DNA from: UBA7236 sp035439505
GTDB taxonomy: Bacteria > Bacteroidota > Bacteroidia > Chitinophagales > BACL12
Length of the DNA: 64,000 nucleotides
NCBI GenBank assembly: GCA_035439505.1
Contig: DAORKJ010000005.1
Location: forward strand, 1 to 64,000
Direction of reading: 5' to 3'
Shown piece after piece: positions 8,305-17,905 of the stretch (positions within the stretch are counted from its first letter, which is position 1; every line of letters begins with the position of its first letter). The notes under the pieces are model-generated. The model was given only the letters and a program-made list of their open reading frames with translations, did no database searches and had not been told where the DNA came from. A program made the position numbers and the translations under genes.

Positions 8305-9876
8305 ATGAAATATTCTGCATTATTTTTCGCATTGCTTATTGCAACCAATTGTGTTTTTGCTCAAACCGAAGACCTTGGAATAAAATATGCCAATACTATT
8401 ACCGCTTCGGAATTGGAAAATCATCTTACCATTTTCGCCAGCGATTATTACGAAGGTCGTGAAACAGGAACAAGAGGTTTAAGCAGAGCTGCTGATTATT
8501 TGTCAAAACAATTTACCCTATCCGGCGTGCCTCCATTGCAAGCTAACGGTGGATATTTTCGCGATTATCCGCTCATCCAATATCAGTGGACAAATTCTAC
8601 AATATCGTCATATAAAAATTTGTTTACCATAATGACCGATTTTTATGGATATGCCGGCGCAAATAATTCTTTCGCCTATACCGCTAATGACATCGTATTC
8701 CTTGGTTATGGTATTGATGACAGCTTGTATAGCGATTATAAAAATGTTGATGTAAAGGGAAAAATTGTACTAATTGCTGCCGGTGAACCTATGGTTAACG
8801 GAAAGTCGGTAATTACCGGTTCCGATTCATTAAGTGCCTGGTCGAAAGACTGGCGAAAAAAAGCTGCTGCTGCTACATCAAACGGTGTAATGTGTTTATT
8901 GACCATCGACCCTAAGTTAGCAGAGGTATTAAGTAATCCGCAATGGAAAAACTTTTTGGAAGGCAGTATACTCAAACTACAATCTGAATATAAACAACCT
9001 GAATACACCAACAATTTATTTATTAGTCAAAACATGGCAGATAAATTATTGGGAAAAAAGAAAAAATTCATTCAAAAAACAATTGATAAAATTACCACAA
9101 CCGGTAAGCCGGCTAATTTTTTAGTAAAAAATACTATAGTATTTAATGTAGTAAAAACAGAAAATACTATTTATGCAGATAACGTGTTGGCGTTTGTGGA
9201 AGGAACAGATTTGAAGGAAGAAGTAATTGTTGTATCTGCCCATTATGACCATCTAGGAAAAAAAGATACCGTTGTATATAATGGAGCAGATGACGATGGT
9301 TCAGGCACTATTGCTTTATTAGAAATTTCGGAGGCTTTGGCGAAAGCTAAATTAAATGGTGAGGGACCACGACGCAGTGTGTTGTTTATAGCCTTCTCAG
9401 GTGAAGAAAAAGGTTTATTGGGTTCCAAAGCATATACCGATAATCCGGCCATTCCATTTGAAAATACTGTCGCTAATTTAAATATTGATATGATTGGGAG
9501 GGTTGATGAAAAGCATACTGCTACACCAAATTATGTATATATTATCGGCTCCAATTTTTTAAGCACAGCTTTACATAGTATTAATGAAGCTGCAGCAAAA
9601 AATTATACCAATATTGAATTAGATTATAAATATAATTCTACCACCGACCCCAACAGATACTATTATAGAAGCGACCATTATAATTTTGCAAAAAACAATA
9701 TTCCGGTTATTTTTTACTTCAACGGCACACATGAAGATTATCACCAGCCAACTGATGATGTAGAAAAAATTAATTTCCCGGTATATGAAGCACGTTGTCG
9801 CTTAGTATTCCATACCTTATGGATTTTAGCTAATCAGGATGCAAGAATTAAAGTGGATGTTGCGCAGGAAGATTGA
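8305..9876 (+). CDS. Secreted M28-family zinc peptidase with PA domain
   Basis: A signal peptide ending in CVFAQ is followed by an N-terminal region, a protease-associated (PA)-type insert (about residues 120-290) and an M28 catalytic domain, 523 aa in all. The di-zinc ligand set is complete: H313 (SAHYDH), D329 (GADDDGSG), E367/E368 (SGEEKG), D395 (NIDMIG) and a C-terminal His near 480 (EDYHQPTDD). I chose ATG 8305 because translation from upstream codons would overlap rpiB and place 30 residues before the signal peptide. Family members are exported aminopeptidases or carboxypeptidases. Exact specificity cannot be read. No T9SS tail is visible, so it is probably periplasmic or released. Confidence 0.9.
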   Translation: MKYSALFFALLIATNCVFAQTEDLGIKYANTITASELENHLTIFASDYYEGRETGTRGLSRAADYLSKQFTLSGVPPLQANGGYFRDYPLIQYQWTNSTISSYKNLFTIMTDFYGYAGANNSFAYTANDIVFLGYGIDDSLYSDYKNVDVKGKIVLIAAGEPMVNGKSVITGSDSLSAWSKDWRKKAAAATSNGVMCLLTIDPKLAEVLSNPQWKNFLEGSILKLQSEYKQPEYTNNLFISQNMADKLLGKKKKFIQKTIDKITTTGKPANFLVKNTIVFNVVKTENTIYADNVLAFVEGTDLKEEVIVVSAHYDHLGKKDTVVYNGADDDGSGTIALLEISEALAKAKLNGEGPRRSVLFIAFSGEEKGLLGSKAYTDNPAIPFENTVANLNIDMIGRVDEKHTATPNYVYIIGSNFLSTALHSINEAAAKNYTNIELDYKYNSTTDPNRYYYRSDHYNFAKNNIPVIFYFNGTHEDYHQPTDDVEKINFPVYEARCRLVFHTLWILANQDARIKVDVAQED

Positions 9877-9908
9877 AATTGTTACTTTCATGTCGCAAAA
9901 CAATCCTG

Positions 9909-11366
9909 ATGACAAAACTGATTGCCCTTTTTACTTTTTTATTTATATCTATAGCTGCATTCGGTCAAACGGTTTATACCGTTGAAACTATTCCCGACCC
10001 TAAACAAACCGGTGGGGGATATGTGAGTAATCCGGATGGGGTAATTGATGCCTCAACGGTACAAAATATTAATGCAGTTTTGGCGGCGTTAGAAGATTCT
10101 ACTACTATTCAGGTTGCAGTTGTTGTAGTGAATTCAATTGGCGATGAAGTACCGGGTGATTTCAGAACAAAATTATTTCGACATTGGGGAATTGGTCAGG
10201 CCGATAATAATAATGGTTTACTCATTTTATTAGTAATGGACCAGCGCCGTATGGAATTTGAAGTTGGTTATGGATTAGAAGGTATTTTAACGGATATCAT
10301 GTGCGTGCGTATTCAGCAAACTTATATGGTGCCATTGGCAAAAGAAGGACGCATGAGCGAAGCAGTTTTAGCTGGTGTTATGCAGGTAAATCAAATATTA
10401 ACCGACCCGCAATATCGCGATGAAGTTTATGCTGACAGTTTAAACAGTTCGTCAAATAATGCCTGGTGGAAAGACCCGGTTTCGGGAATGGGATTAGGGG
10501 TAATTGGTGGAATTTATGCACTAATTGCCTATGCCATTTTTGCCAATAGAAAATCATCATTAAAAAAAGCCCCTTCCTATGTGAAAAATAATTATTCAGA
10601 TGCTTACACTAAAACGAAATTTGGATTGTTGAATATTGGCGCACCGGCAGGTTTGTTGGCTTGGCAGGAAATTGAAGGCTCATTGAGGATATTTGAATTT
10701 GCAGCAATTTTATATGGCATTTTTTTAATTATTCTTTTAGAAAAACGGTTTAGGTTAAATAAATACATATTAAAAGAAGGCAATACCTTAGAGCCACAGG
10801 AAACATATAATCTGTTTTCAAAATCGCATAGCAATGGATGGTTAGCTGCAACCATATTTTTTCCTTTACCTTTTGTATTGTACAATTTGTTTAACAAAGG
10901 CAGAATGAACAAATTGCGCAACACGCCACCAATTGCAGACAGTGGAATAGCCATGGTTAAAATGGATGAAAAAGAAGATGATGGATTTTTAAAAGCTTTT
11001 CAAATTAAAGAAGAAGAATTGCGTTCTGTCGATTATGATGTTTGGATTGAAAACGCAACGCATCAGGTAAAAATTTATCGTTTTGAAAATTATAACAGCC
11101 GATATAAACCTTGTCCAAATTGCCAGTCCATTACATTTTTAATGACAAAAAATGAAACCTTAGTTTCCCCTTCGTATACTTCTTCAGGAACCGGACAAAA
11201 AACATATACTTGTAAAGCTTGCAATCATATTAAAAAAGAAACTTATACCATAGCTAAACTCACCAAATCAAGTTCATCAGGTTCAGGTGGTAGTGGAGGC
11301 GGAGGTGGCGGTAGTTCATGGGGCGGTGGTAGCTCCGGAGGCGGAGGTGGCGGCAGCTCATGGTAA
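9909..11366 (+). CDS. TPM-domain (YgcG/DUF477-like) membrane protein with Gly/Ser tail
   Basis: A signal peptide (TKLIALFTFLFISIAAFGQ) precedes a TPM domain at about residues 35-165, recognised by the VAVVVVNSIGD and YGLEGILTD segments. At least three hydrophobic segments follow (about 195-215, 245-285, 305-325). A CPNC...CKAC zinc-ribbon-like region lies near 405-450, and the last 30 residues are almost all Gly, Ser and Trp. The Gly-rich tail is characteristic of YgcG-type proteins. ATG 9909 is preferred over TTG 9873, which would precede the signal sequence and overlap the peptidase stop. The role is unknown. TPM domains have been linked to photosystem repair and to phosphatase activity in other organisms. 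Confidence 0.8.
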   Translation: MTKLIALFTFLFISIAAFGQTVYTVETIPDPKQTGGGYVSNPDGVIDASTVQNINAVLAALEDSTTIQVAVVVVNSIGDEVPGDFRTKLFRHWGIGQADNNNGLLILLVMDQRRMEFEVGYGLEGILTDIMCVRIQQTYMVPLAKEGRMSEAVLAGVMQVNQILTDPQYRDEVYADSLNSSSNNAWWKDPVSGMGLGVIGGIYALIAYAIFANRKSSLKKAPSYVKNNYSDAYTKTKFGLLNIGAPAGLLAWQEIEGSLRIFEFAAILYGIFLIILLEKRFRLNKYILKEGNTLEPQETYNLFSKSHSNGWLAATIFFPLPFVLYNLFNKGRMNKLRNTPPIADSGIAMVKMDEKEDDGFLKAFQIKEEELRSVDYDVWIENATHQVKIYRFENYNSRYKPCPNCQSITFLMTKNETLVSPSYTSSGTGQKTYTCKACNHIKKETYTIAKLTKSSSSGSGGSGGGGGGSSWGGGSSGGGGGGSSW

Positions 11367-11555
11367 TTATTGCATTTGTTTAAAATGCGGTTATTCATCT
11401 GTAATTAATTACAGCAGGTATAACATGTTTTTGTGCAATACATTAATTGAGCAATTGCATAATTCAAACATCATAGTTGAATGAAAACATGTGAAAATGC
11501 TAAAATTTTGTTTCACCAATAAGTTTATTTACATTTACTGTATGAAACTTTTTGT

Positions 11556-13139
11556 ATGGATACGAAGAAACAGCGTGCCGTTAAGACAAAGCTATTGCAA
11601 TCAATTCAACGAGCTTATCAAATAGCGCTTGGTAGTAAGCAAAAAGGAATACCACTTCAAGAATATCACCAGTCATTACAAATCAATCGCCGCCAATTTC
11701 TTGCAACAACAGGAAAAGCCACATTATTTACATTGGCTGCAGGTTCATCATTTATTACAGCATGTTCCACAGCAAACAAACCTACCATAGCCATTGTGGG
11801 TGCAGGAATCGCAGGTTTAAATGCAGCATATACATTAAAACGCGCAGGTTTTATTGCACAGATTTATGAAGCATCAGACAGAACAGGTGGTAGAATAATT
11901 ACCGCAACTGATTTAATGGGCAAAGGATTAACTACCGAAATGGGTGGTGAATTTATTGATTCTACCCATGCGGATATGTTATTATTGGCACAAACTTTTA
12001 ATCTCCCGTTATTAGATACATTCGTGCCATCGGAAAGTAATTTAATACATGCATGTTATTATATTAATAATAAAGTAATTACCGATAAAGACATTCTCGA
12101 ATTATTTTATCCTTATACAGAAAAATTATCTGCTGATATTGATAGTATTAGCGATGAAATATCGTATAGTAAACATTCGGAAAATGATGTGCGGTTAGAC
12201 CATATGTCCATTGCGCAATATTTACAATCAATAGGTATTACAGGCGATTTGTATAAACTGTTGGATGTGGCTTATACAACAGAATACGGTTGTGATATAG
12301 AACAACAATCTGCAATTAATTTTTTAATGCTGATGAATCCTGAAATGCACGATACATTTAATTATTCGGGATTTAGTGATGAACGATATAAAATTAAGGG
12401 TGGTAATCAGTTAATTACCGATGCATTGGAAAAACGATTGGAAACTCAGTTGAATAAAGGATACAAACTGGAAGCAATTCGACGCAGCGATATCAATGGA
12501 CAAACCATGTTAACCTTCGCAACTGAAGGTGGTGTAAAAGAAGTTGTTGCTGATTTTGTAATTCTTGCTTTGCCTTTTACCGTTTTGCGCGAAATAAAAA
12601 TGGATTGCGGATTTAATAAACCCAAATTAAAAGCAATTAACGAAATGGGTTATGGAAAAAATGCCAAGTTTTTTCATGGCTTTTCAAAAGCTCACTGGCG
12701 CGATTTAGGATATACCGGTTTTACGTTTACTGATACCAATTTGCAAAATGGTTGGGACAATAGTCAGCTCCAACAAGGAGAAGGTGCAGGGTTTACCATT
12801 TTTACCGGAGGAAAGGCAGGCGAAGTGCTCAATCAATTGAGCGATGCTGAAATTGCAACACAATTGTATCCTGTAATGGAAAATTGTTTTCCAGGCATAA
12901 CCGGTTTACAAACCGGAAAAATGGCTAGATTTTATTGGGCGGGCAGTCCTTACGCTAAAGCGAGTTATGCCTGTTTTGCACCAGGCCAATACACCACCAT
13001 TGAAGGTGCCCAGCGCGAACCTTCGGGCAATATTTACTTTGCCGGCGAACATTGCAGCTTCGAGTTTCAGGGGTTTATGAACGGAGCTGCGCAAACCGGA
13101 AGAGAAGCTGCAGAAGCCATTTTGAAGGCTATGAGTTGA
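11556..13139 (+). CDS. FAD-dependent amine oxidase family protein, Tat-type lipoprotein
   Basis: A flavoprotein of the monoamine oxidase/phytoene desaturase superfamily, 527 aa. The dinucleotide-binding motif IVGAGIAGLNAA followed by YEASDRTGGRI lies at about residues 80-115, and the C-terminal FAD-closing motif YFAGEHCS is near 495. The N-terminus carries NRRQFLATTGKA at about 44-55, a twin-arginine signal, ending in the lipobox-like FITAC. It is therefore expected to be exported folded by Tat and lipid-anchored. The 43 residues before the RR motif are unusually long, so an internal start is possible. The substrate is unknown. Candidates are polyamines, amino acids or carotenoid-like compounds. 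Confidence 0.8.
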   Translation: MDTKKQRAVKTKLLQSIQRAYQIALGSKQKGIPLQEYHQSLQINRRQFLATTGKATLFTLAAGSSFITACSTANKPTIAIVGAGIAGLNAAYTLKRAGFIAQIYEASDRTGGRIITATDLMGKGLTTEMGGEFIDSTHADMLLLAQTFNLPLLDTFVPSESNLIHACYYINNKVITDKDILELFYPYTEKLSADIDSISDEISYSKHSENDVRLDHMSIAQYLQSIGITGDLYKLLDVAYTTEYGCDIEQQSAINFLMLMNPEMHDTFNYSGFSDERYKIKGGNQLITDALEKRLETQLNKGYKLEAIRRSDINGQTMLTFATEGGVKEVVADFVILALPFTVLREIKMDCGFNKPKLKAINEMGYGKNAKFFHGFSKAHWRDLGYTGFTFTDTNLQNGWDNSQLQQGEGAGFTIFTGGKAGEVLNQLSDAEIATQLYPVMENCFPGITGLQTGKMARFYWAGSPYAKASYACFAPGQYTTIEGAQREPSGNIYFAGEHCSFEFQGFMNGAAQTGREAAEAILKAMS

Positions 13140-13223
13140 AATAATGCCTATAAGTAACTAAAATTGCACCGTCATTACACCTATGGCATTATTATTGATT
13201 TCTAGCACAAAAAACACCTCAAT

Positions 13224-13757
13224 ATGAAATTTTACTCTATTCTAGGATTAGCAGCTATACTTACATTAGGCTCATGTTCGGCTTATTTAACGCCTTACAC
13301 ATCATCAACCCAGTCCAAAACTAATTTTGGTGAAACAGAACTGAAAAAAGTGCAGTTTTATTTAGATGGTGATATTACGTTGTACCGCGACGTAAATAGC
13401 AGCGATTTAGAAATTACCTCCGGAGAAATTAAAATGATTGATGGCCGACAGGTGGAACAAATTGTAATTAAATCCGGTACACCGGGTGTAATTGTAAAAG
13501 CAGAAAACCGCGACATTTTCCAGGTAAGTTTTGATGCTGACGGCAGCTTTTTACGTTTTGGTGTAAATAAAGATTATAACGGAAGATATACCATGATGGC
13601 AAAACGTTGGGACGGCAGAGTTGGTATTGTAGATTATGCAGGTAAAGAATATAAATCGACACCTGAAAGTATTTATGCCTACTTATCGGTAAACATGAAA
13701 AAAATAGATAATACTTCTGTTGAAAGTCGTGAAGCAGGTGGTAGAACTATTGAATAA
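13224..13757 (+). CDS. Hypothetical lipoprotein
   Basis: I do not recognise this 177-aa protein. It starts with a lipoprotein signal ending in LGSCS (Cys at about residue 19). The remainder is rich in beta-strand-like segments and polar residues, without motifs known to me. It is probably anchored in the periplasm or outer membrane. It converges on the DUF3179 gene with only 15 bp between stops. Confidence 0.7.
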   Translation: MKFYSILGLAAILTLGSCSAYLTPYTSSTQSKTNFGETELKKVQFYLDGDITLYRDVNSSDLEITSGEIKMIDGRQVEQIVIKSGTPGVIVKAENRDIFQVSFDADGSFLRFGVNKDYNGRYTMMAKRWDGRVGIVDYAGKEYKSTPESIYAYLSVNMKKIDNTSVESREAGGRTIE

Positions 13758-13789
13758 ATGTTACAATAATTTTTACATAAATGTAACAT
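13758..13789. terminator. Inverted repeat between convergent genes, possible bidirectional terminator
   Basis: ATGTTACA (13758-13765) and TGTAACAT (13782-13789) form a perfect 8-bp stem just past the plus-strand lipoprotein stop and overlapping the end of the DUF3179 gene. There is no strong U-run, so termination is only inferred from position. Confidence 0.35.
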
Positions 13790-14876
13790 CAGGATAAAAG
13801 GCATACCAGCCAAACCAAAATGCCATAAATCCATTCATTGGAGTTAAACGTTTACCTTTTTCGGGACCTTCAACGCAATATCCAAATACATCATAAAAGT
13901 TATCATTGCTATCTTTAATAATAGCAGGTAATTTATTTGATACCGGTAAATATTTTAGTTGATTAGGATTTTCGAATGCTGTAATAAAATTATCGCGTTC
14001 GCTGCCAACAACAATTATTGGTTTTTCAAAAACCGTATCGTTTACAATGCGAACACCACCTTTAAAGTTGGTAAAACGATAACATTTTGCTTTATTTTTC
14101 TGAATTACACCAAATAACCTTTCCTTAGGATGTAAGGTGTCGTTTTCATATTCAACATCAAAAGTAATATCTCTTGATTCACGATATTCGCCATAAGGAT
14201 ATTCCATGTAATCGCGTGGCATGCCGGTTTCTGTAGATACTACTTTACTATCAGGATATAATTTTTTCCATGTTGCCCAGGTAGTTTCTATTGTTTGAAA
14301 TGTTTCAGCATAGCTGTTCATCAATTCACCATTCACACATAGTTGTTTCATTTGACTCCACGCAGAGCGTGTATTGCGATCGTAAGGAATTACATTGCTG
14401 TTGTATAACATTCCTGAAACACCAAAATCGGTTATTTTACCATTAATATTTCTATTCCAGGCCATTCCTGAACCGGTGAGTGGGCAATAATTAATAGCGA
14501 ATTGATTGCCACCAATTGCATCATTAACTATTTCATGCCAGTTTAAAATATTGTGCGGATAACAACGCACTTCATCACCAATTTTAATTCCAATAACTAA
14601 ATCTTCATCACTAATATAATCTGTCGCCGCAACCGAAATAAATTTAGGCGCATCAATCGACCGAATACAATCTACTCTGTCGCAACCTGATTGCACACTT
14701 TCTAAATCAATTAACCAGCGGTCGTACACTTTTTTTTCCGCAACCGCTACTTCATCCTGATTCGATGTTCCATTTTGTGCTGTCTCTTTACAGGCGGAAA
14801 AAAATAATACACTAACGAGCAGCAATAAACAAATAGCTTCTACTCTCGTTATTTTATAATACTTTCGCGTTATCAT
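13773..14876 (-). CDS. DUF3179 domain lipoprotein
   Basis: The 367-aa product has a lipoprotein signal ending in FFSAC (Cys at about residue 29). A DUF3179 domain fills most of the rest, recognised by NWHEIVND, INYCPLTGSGMAW, GVSGMLYNSN and YDRNTRSAWSQ. The YCPLTGS Cys and conserved His/Arg residues hint at a redox or metal function, but no activity is established for the family as far as I know. It is transcribed divergently from the nitroreductase gene with 27 bp between starts. Confidence 0.85.
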   Translation of the reverse strand: MITRKYYKITRVEAICLLLLVSVLFFSACKETAQNGTSNQDEVAVAEKKVYDRWLIDLESVQSGCDRVDCIRSIDAPKFISVAATDYISDEDLVIGIKIGDEVRCYPHNILNWHEIVNDAIGGNQFAINYCPLTGSGMAWNRNINGKITDFGVSGMLYNSNVIPYDRNTRSAWSQMKQLCVNGELMNSYAETFQTIETTWATWKKLYPDSKVVSTETGMPRDYMEYPYGEYRESRDITFDVEYENDTLHPKERLFGVIQKNKAKCYRFTNFKGGVRIVNDTVFEKPIIVVGSERDNFITAFENPNQLKYLPVSNKLPAIIKDSNDNFYDVFGYCVEGPEKGKRLTPMNGFMAFWFGWYAFYPDVTFM

Positions 14877-14883
14877 TTCAGTG

Positions 14884-14891
14884 CAAATTTA
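14884..14891 (-). promoter_or_regulatory. -7 promoter element of the DUF3179 gene (TAAATTTG)
   Basis: On the minus strand this reads TAAATTTG, a match to TAnnTTTG, ending 7 nt before the ATG. As with rpiB, the implied transcript has almost no leader. Confidence 0.4.
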
Positions 14892-14903
14892 ATTCGACTT
14901 TAT

Positions 14904-15494
14904 ATGAATTCAGCAACTACTACCTTAAATCAACTCATACGCCACAGAAGATCAGTAAAACCGGGGCAATACACAGGTGTTCCTGTAAGTGATGATATCG
15001 TCCGTCAAATGCTCGAAAATGCCCGATGGGCGCCTACACATGCCTTAACAGAACCTTGGCATTTTTTTGTTTTTTCCGGTGAGGGATTAAAAAAGTTGGC
15101 AGATTTTCAGGCAAATACCTACAAAACAAATACACCACCTGAAGAGTTTAACGAATTGAAATATCAAAAATTCTTATCAGGTCCTTTGCAGGCTTCCCAT
15201 ATTATTGTTGTTGCTATGATTCGTCAGGTTACGCAAAAATTGCCTATTGCGGAAGAAATTAGTGCTGTTGCCTGTGCTGTACAAAATATGATGCTTACGG
15301 CTACCGCTTTTGGTATAGGCAGTTACTGGAGCACAGGGGGCATGACCTATAAACCTGAAATGAAATCGTTTTTAGGACTTGGTGAAAACGATTTGTGTTT
15401 GGGTATGGTGTATGTGGGCAATTACACAGGAGAAATTACCGATTCAACCAGAAAACATATTGAGGAAAAATCCACCTGGATTACTGAATTATAA
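14904..15494 (+). CDS. Nitroreductase-family flavoprotein
   Basis: A 196-aa FMN-dependent oxidoreductase of the nitroreductase superfamily. The N-terminal RHRRSVKPG supplies the usual FMN-phosphate-binding Arg cluster, followed by ARWAPTHALTEPWHFFVF, a form typical of YdjA/TdcA-like single-domain members. The central AVACAVQNMMLTA helix and GIGSYWSTG loop are also conserved. It is probably cytosolic and uses NAD(P)H to reduce an unknown electrophile. There is no signal peptide. It stands alone. Confidence 0.88.
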   Translation: MNSATTTLNQLIRHRRSVKPGQYTGVPVSDDIVRQMLENARWAPTHALTEPWHFFVFSGEGLKKLADFQANTYKTNTPPEEFNELKYQKFLSGPLQASHIIVVAMIRQVTQKLPIAEEISAVACAVQNMMLTATAFGIGSYWSTGGMTYKPEMKSFLGLGENDLCLGMVYVGNYTGEITDSTRKHIEEKSTWITEL

Positions 15495-15671
15495 TTTTAA
15501 AAAAATCGAGTATGGTAGAAATGATATTGTCCAAATATTTGGTTTAGTGATAAAATGAATGCCACTAAACAAACGTTAAGTAATGCAGTTAAGGAATTAG
15601 TTTTCATAGTAATGGCAATTATTACGTAATTTTACCCCTAATTTATGACTTTCATCGATAACAAATCAAAC

Positions 15672-16394
15672 ATGAGAAAATTATTAACCCTGATAGGTGT
15701 TATAGCAATGGCGAGTTCGGTTTTTGCACAATCAGATTCTAGTGCAGTAAACACGGTAAATTTTGACGATGACGATCCTTCCCGCGACAGGATAATAATG
15801 AACGTGCATTGGGATGGCTGGCTAGGCGCTCCCGATTCCTTAAATGTTAAAGGTTTATCTAGTGGTATGGGTTTTCATTTTTATTATGATATTCCGCTCG
15901 GTTCATCTACCATGAAAGACAACGTGAGCTTTGCTATCGGCGCCGGTTTTAACTGGTCTAACTACTATAACAATTCCTATTTTAGCTACGATACCTCTGG
16001 AAATACTTTTTCAACCCCATTTGCTGAAGAAGTGCAGTTTTCTAAAAATAAACTTGTTGTGAATTATGTGGAAGTACCTTTGGAATTCCGTTTTCGTACT
16101 GATGAAAAAAATGGTAACAGATTTAAACTGGCTGTAGGATTTAAAGGAGGATATGTTTTAAGTAATCACACCAAATTTGTCGGCGACGATTACCTGAGCG
16201 GTTCTGAAGATGAAATTAAATACAAACAGTATCGCATCAAAAATATGAGCAATCTGCAATATGGTCCAACATTGCGTTTAGGTTATTCAAAAGTGAATAT
16301 TGAAGCTTATTATGGGTTAGCACCTTTATTTGTTGATGGTGAAGGACCAACCGGAACCCCTATTACAGTTGGTGTTTCGTTCAATCCATTCTAA
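15672..16394 (+). CDS. Outer-membrane beta-barrel protein (PorT-like fold)
   Basis: A 240-aa product with a signal peptide ending in SSVFAQ. The mature part alternates amphipathic strands (for example FRLKLAVGFKGGYVLS-like and LRLGYSKVNIEAYYGL segments) and ends in an aromatic residue (GVSFNPF), as expected for a small outer-membrane barrel of the type often annotated as PorT or outer-membrane beta-barrel family. ATG 15672 is preferred to the open-frame start at 15645 because the signal peptide begins there. No ligand can be inferred. A terminator hairpin follows. Confidence 0.75.
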   Translation: MRKLLTLIGVIAMASSVFAQSDSSAVNTVNFDDDDPSRDRIIMNVHWDGWLGAPDSLNVKGLSSGMGFHFYYDIPLGSSTMKDNVSFAIGAGFNWSNYYNNSYFSYDTSGNTFSTPFAEEVQFSKNKLVVNYVEVPLEFRFRTDEKNGNRFKLAVGFKGGYVLSNHTKFVGDDYLSGSEDEIKYKQYRIKNMSNLQYGPTLRLGYSKVNIEAYYGLAPLFVDGEGPTGTPITVGVSFNPF

Positions 16395-16417
16395 ATTACA
16401 TGCAAGATATAAACAGT

Positions 16418-16453
16418 ATCCCTCCGCTTAACAACGGGGGGATTTTTATTTTT
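16418..16453 (+). terminator. Rho-independent terminator
   Basis: ATCCCTCCG (16418-16426) pairs with CGGGGGGAT (16435-16443) as a 9-bp stem with one G-U pair and an 8-nt loop, followed by TTTTTATTTTT. It lies 23 bp after the barrel stop and just before meaB. Confidence 0.8.
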
Positions 16454-16466
16454 ATGTAGAATTATC

Positions 16467-17459
16467 ATGGTAAATCTGAATACACAGTCGCCACAATATT
16501 TTTTTGACGGAATACGCTCCGGCGACAGGGTGCTTATTGCCAGAGCAATTACCTTGCTGGAAAGTACTGCTCAGGTGCAACGCGATTTGGGATTGGAGAT
16601 TTTGCAATTATGTTTACCATTTTCTGGAAATGCAATTCGTATTGGCATAACAGGATCACCGGGTGTTGGAAAAAGCACCATGATTGAAGCACTTGGATTA
16701 CATATTGCCGGACAAGGCCATAAACTTGCAGTGCTTGCCGTTGACCCAAGCAGCAAAAAAACAAAAGGCAGTATTTTGGGTGATAAAACACGGATGCAGG
16801 AACTTGCCAAACATCCGGAAGTGTATATTCGGCCAACTGCTTCGGGTGAACATTTAGGTGGTGTTGCTGCTGCTACCAGAGAAACTATTTTATTGCTGGA
16901 AGCTGCCAATTTTGACACAGTTTTAGTAGAAACAGTTGGGGTTGGACAAAGCGAAACTGCTGTGCATGGCATAACCGATGTTTTTATTTTATTATTAATT
17001 GCCGGTGCCGGCGATGAGTTACAAGGTATAAAAAGAGGCATCATGGAAATGGCCGATATTATTGTGATGAATAAAGCCGATGGCGATAATATTCAACGCT
17101 CACAAATGGCTATGGGTGAGGTTTCCAGAGCATTACACCTGTTTCAGGAAAAGGAATCGAAGTGGGCTACAACGGTGTCCCTGGGATCGGCAATAAATGG
17201 CAGCGGGGTTGCAGAATTGTGGAACTCGATTCTTGCCTATCAACTACATACCCACCAAAACGGTTTTTTTGACATCAACAGAAGTCGCCAAAATACTACC
17301 TGGTTTCACGAATATTTACATCAATCACTGCTGAACCATTTTTTGAAAAATGAAAATTATAAGCAGTTGCTGGAACAATATACCAAACAGGTTGAACTGG
17401 CTAAAACACTACCTCCGGTTGCAGTTCGGGAACTGCTCCACCAAATAATACACGACTAA
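16467..17459 (+). CDS. meaB: Methylmalonyl-CoA mutase-associated GTPase MeaB
   Basis: A 330-aa G3E-family GTPase (MeaB/ArgK) that loads and protects adenosylcobalamin-dependent methylmalonyl-CoA mutase. The P-loop is GSPGVGKST at 63-71. AVDPSSKKTKGSILGDKTRM, VETVGVGQSE (switch region) and the base-recognition NKADGDN are all present. The mutase genes are not in the window, but methylmalonyl-CoA epimerase is at 31229, so the propionyl-CoA/methylmalonyl-CoA route is likely in this genome. The gene follows a terminator and is probably expressed alone. Confidence 0.95.
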   Translation: MVNLNTQSPQYFFDGIRSGDRVLIARAITLLESTAQVQRDLGLEILQLCLPFSGNAIRIGITGSPGVGKSTMIEALGLHIAGQGHKLAVLAVDPSSKKTKGSILGDKTRMQELAKHPEVYIRPTASGEHLGGVAAATRETILLLEAANFDTVLVETVGVGQSETAVHGITDVFILLLIAGAGDELQGIKRGIMEMADIIVMNKADGDNIQRSQMAMGEVSRALHLFQEKESKWATTVSLGSAINGSGVAELWNSILAYQLHTHQNGFFDINRSRQNTTWFHEYLHQSLLNHFLKNENYKQLLEQYTKQVELAKTLPPVAVRELLHQIIHD

Positions 17460-17569
17460 ACGAGCAAAATTTCTTTTTTGCGAGTGACCAAAATCACCGT
17501 TCACTCTGACGTAGGTCATACTTTTCACAGTGGTACAGCTATCATCTTTACATAACAAAATCACATGTT

Positions 17570-17764
17570 ATGGACTTTAATCCGAATCTAAGTTTTAATG
17601 AAATTATTATCAGATATGCTTTATTAATTGGCATTGGAATCCTTGCCGGTGTATTTCAGAATTTCTTTCTGATTATTCCTGCAATGGGTGTATTCTTAAC
17701 AGCAATTTTAGGCTGGTGCCCTGTTAAAGCAATGATGAGCGGTAGCAAAAACGCTGCCCACTAA
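17570..17764 (+). CDS. Small DUF2892 membrane protein
   Basis: A 64-aa protein with two hydrophobic segments (about 17-33 and 34-48) and the conserved GWCPVKAMM end, matching the DUF2892/YgaP-type transmembrane domain. In other bacteria this domain is sometimes fused to rhodanese. Here it is alone. Function is unknown. A strong hairpin terminator follows at 17842. Confidence 0.8.
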   Translation: MDFNPNLSFNEIIIRYALLIGIGILAGVFQNFFLIIPAMGVFLTAILGWCPVKAMMSGSKNAAH

Positions 17765-17841
17765 AGAGTGTTTTGCAACAAAAGCACATTGCATTTATGC
17801 AATCGTGTCTTACGGTTGTCTTTTCTTTGAGTATGCCTGAA

Positions 17842-17877
17842 AAAATGGTTCGTCGTCCGACGAGCCATTTTATTTTG
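17842..17877 (+). terminator. Strong hairpin terminator
   Basis: AAAATGGTTCGTCG (17842-17855) and CGACGAGCCATTTT (17858-17871) form a 14-bp stem with one G-U pair and a nominal 2-nt loop, followed by ATTTTG. The A-rich 5' flank means it could work on both strands. Confidence 0.75.
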
Positions 17878-17905
17878 TACGAAATTGCCGTAATTTGTCG
17901 GCACT

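Noticed and set aside
11287..11484. Small plus-strand frame at the end of the TPM-domain gene
   Set aside because: It reads the Gly/Ser-rich tail in another frame and has no start-site or domain support.
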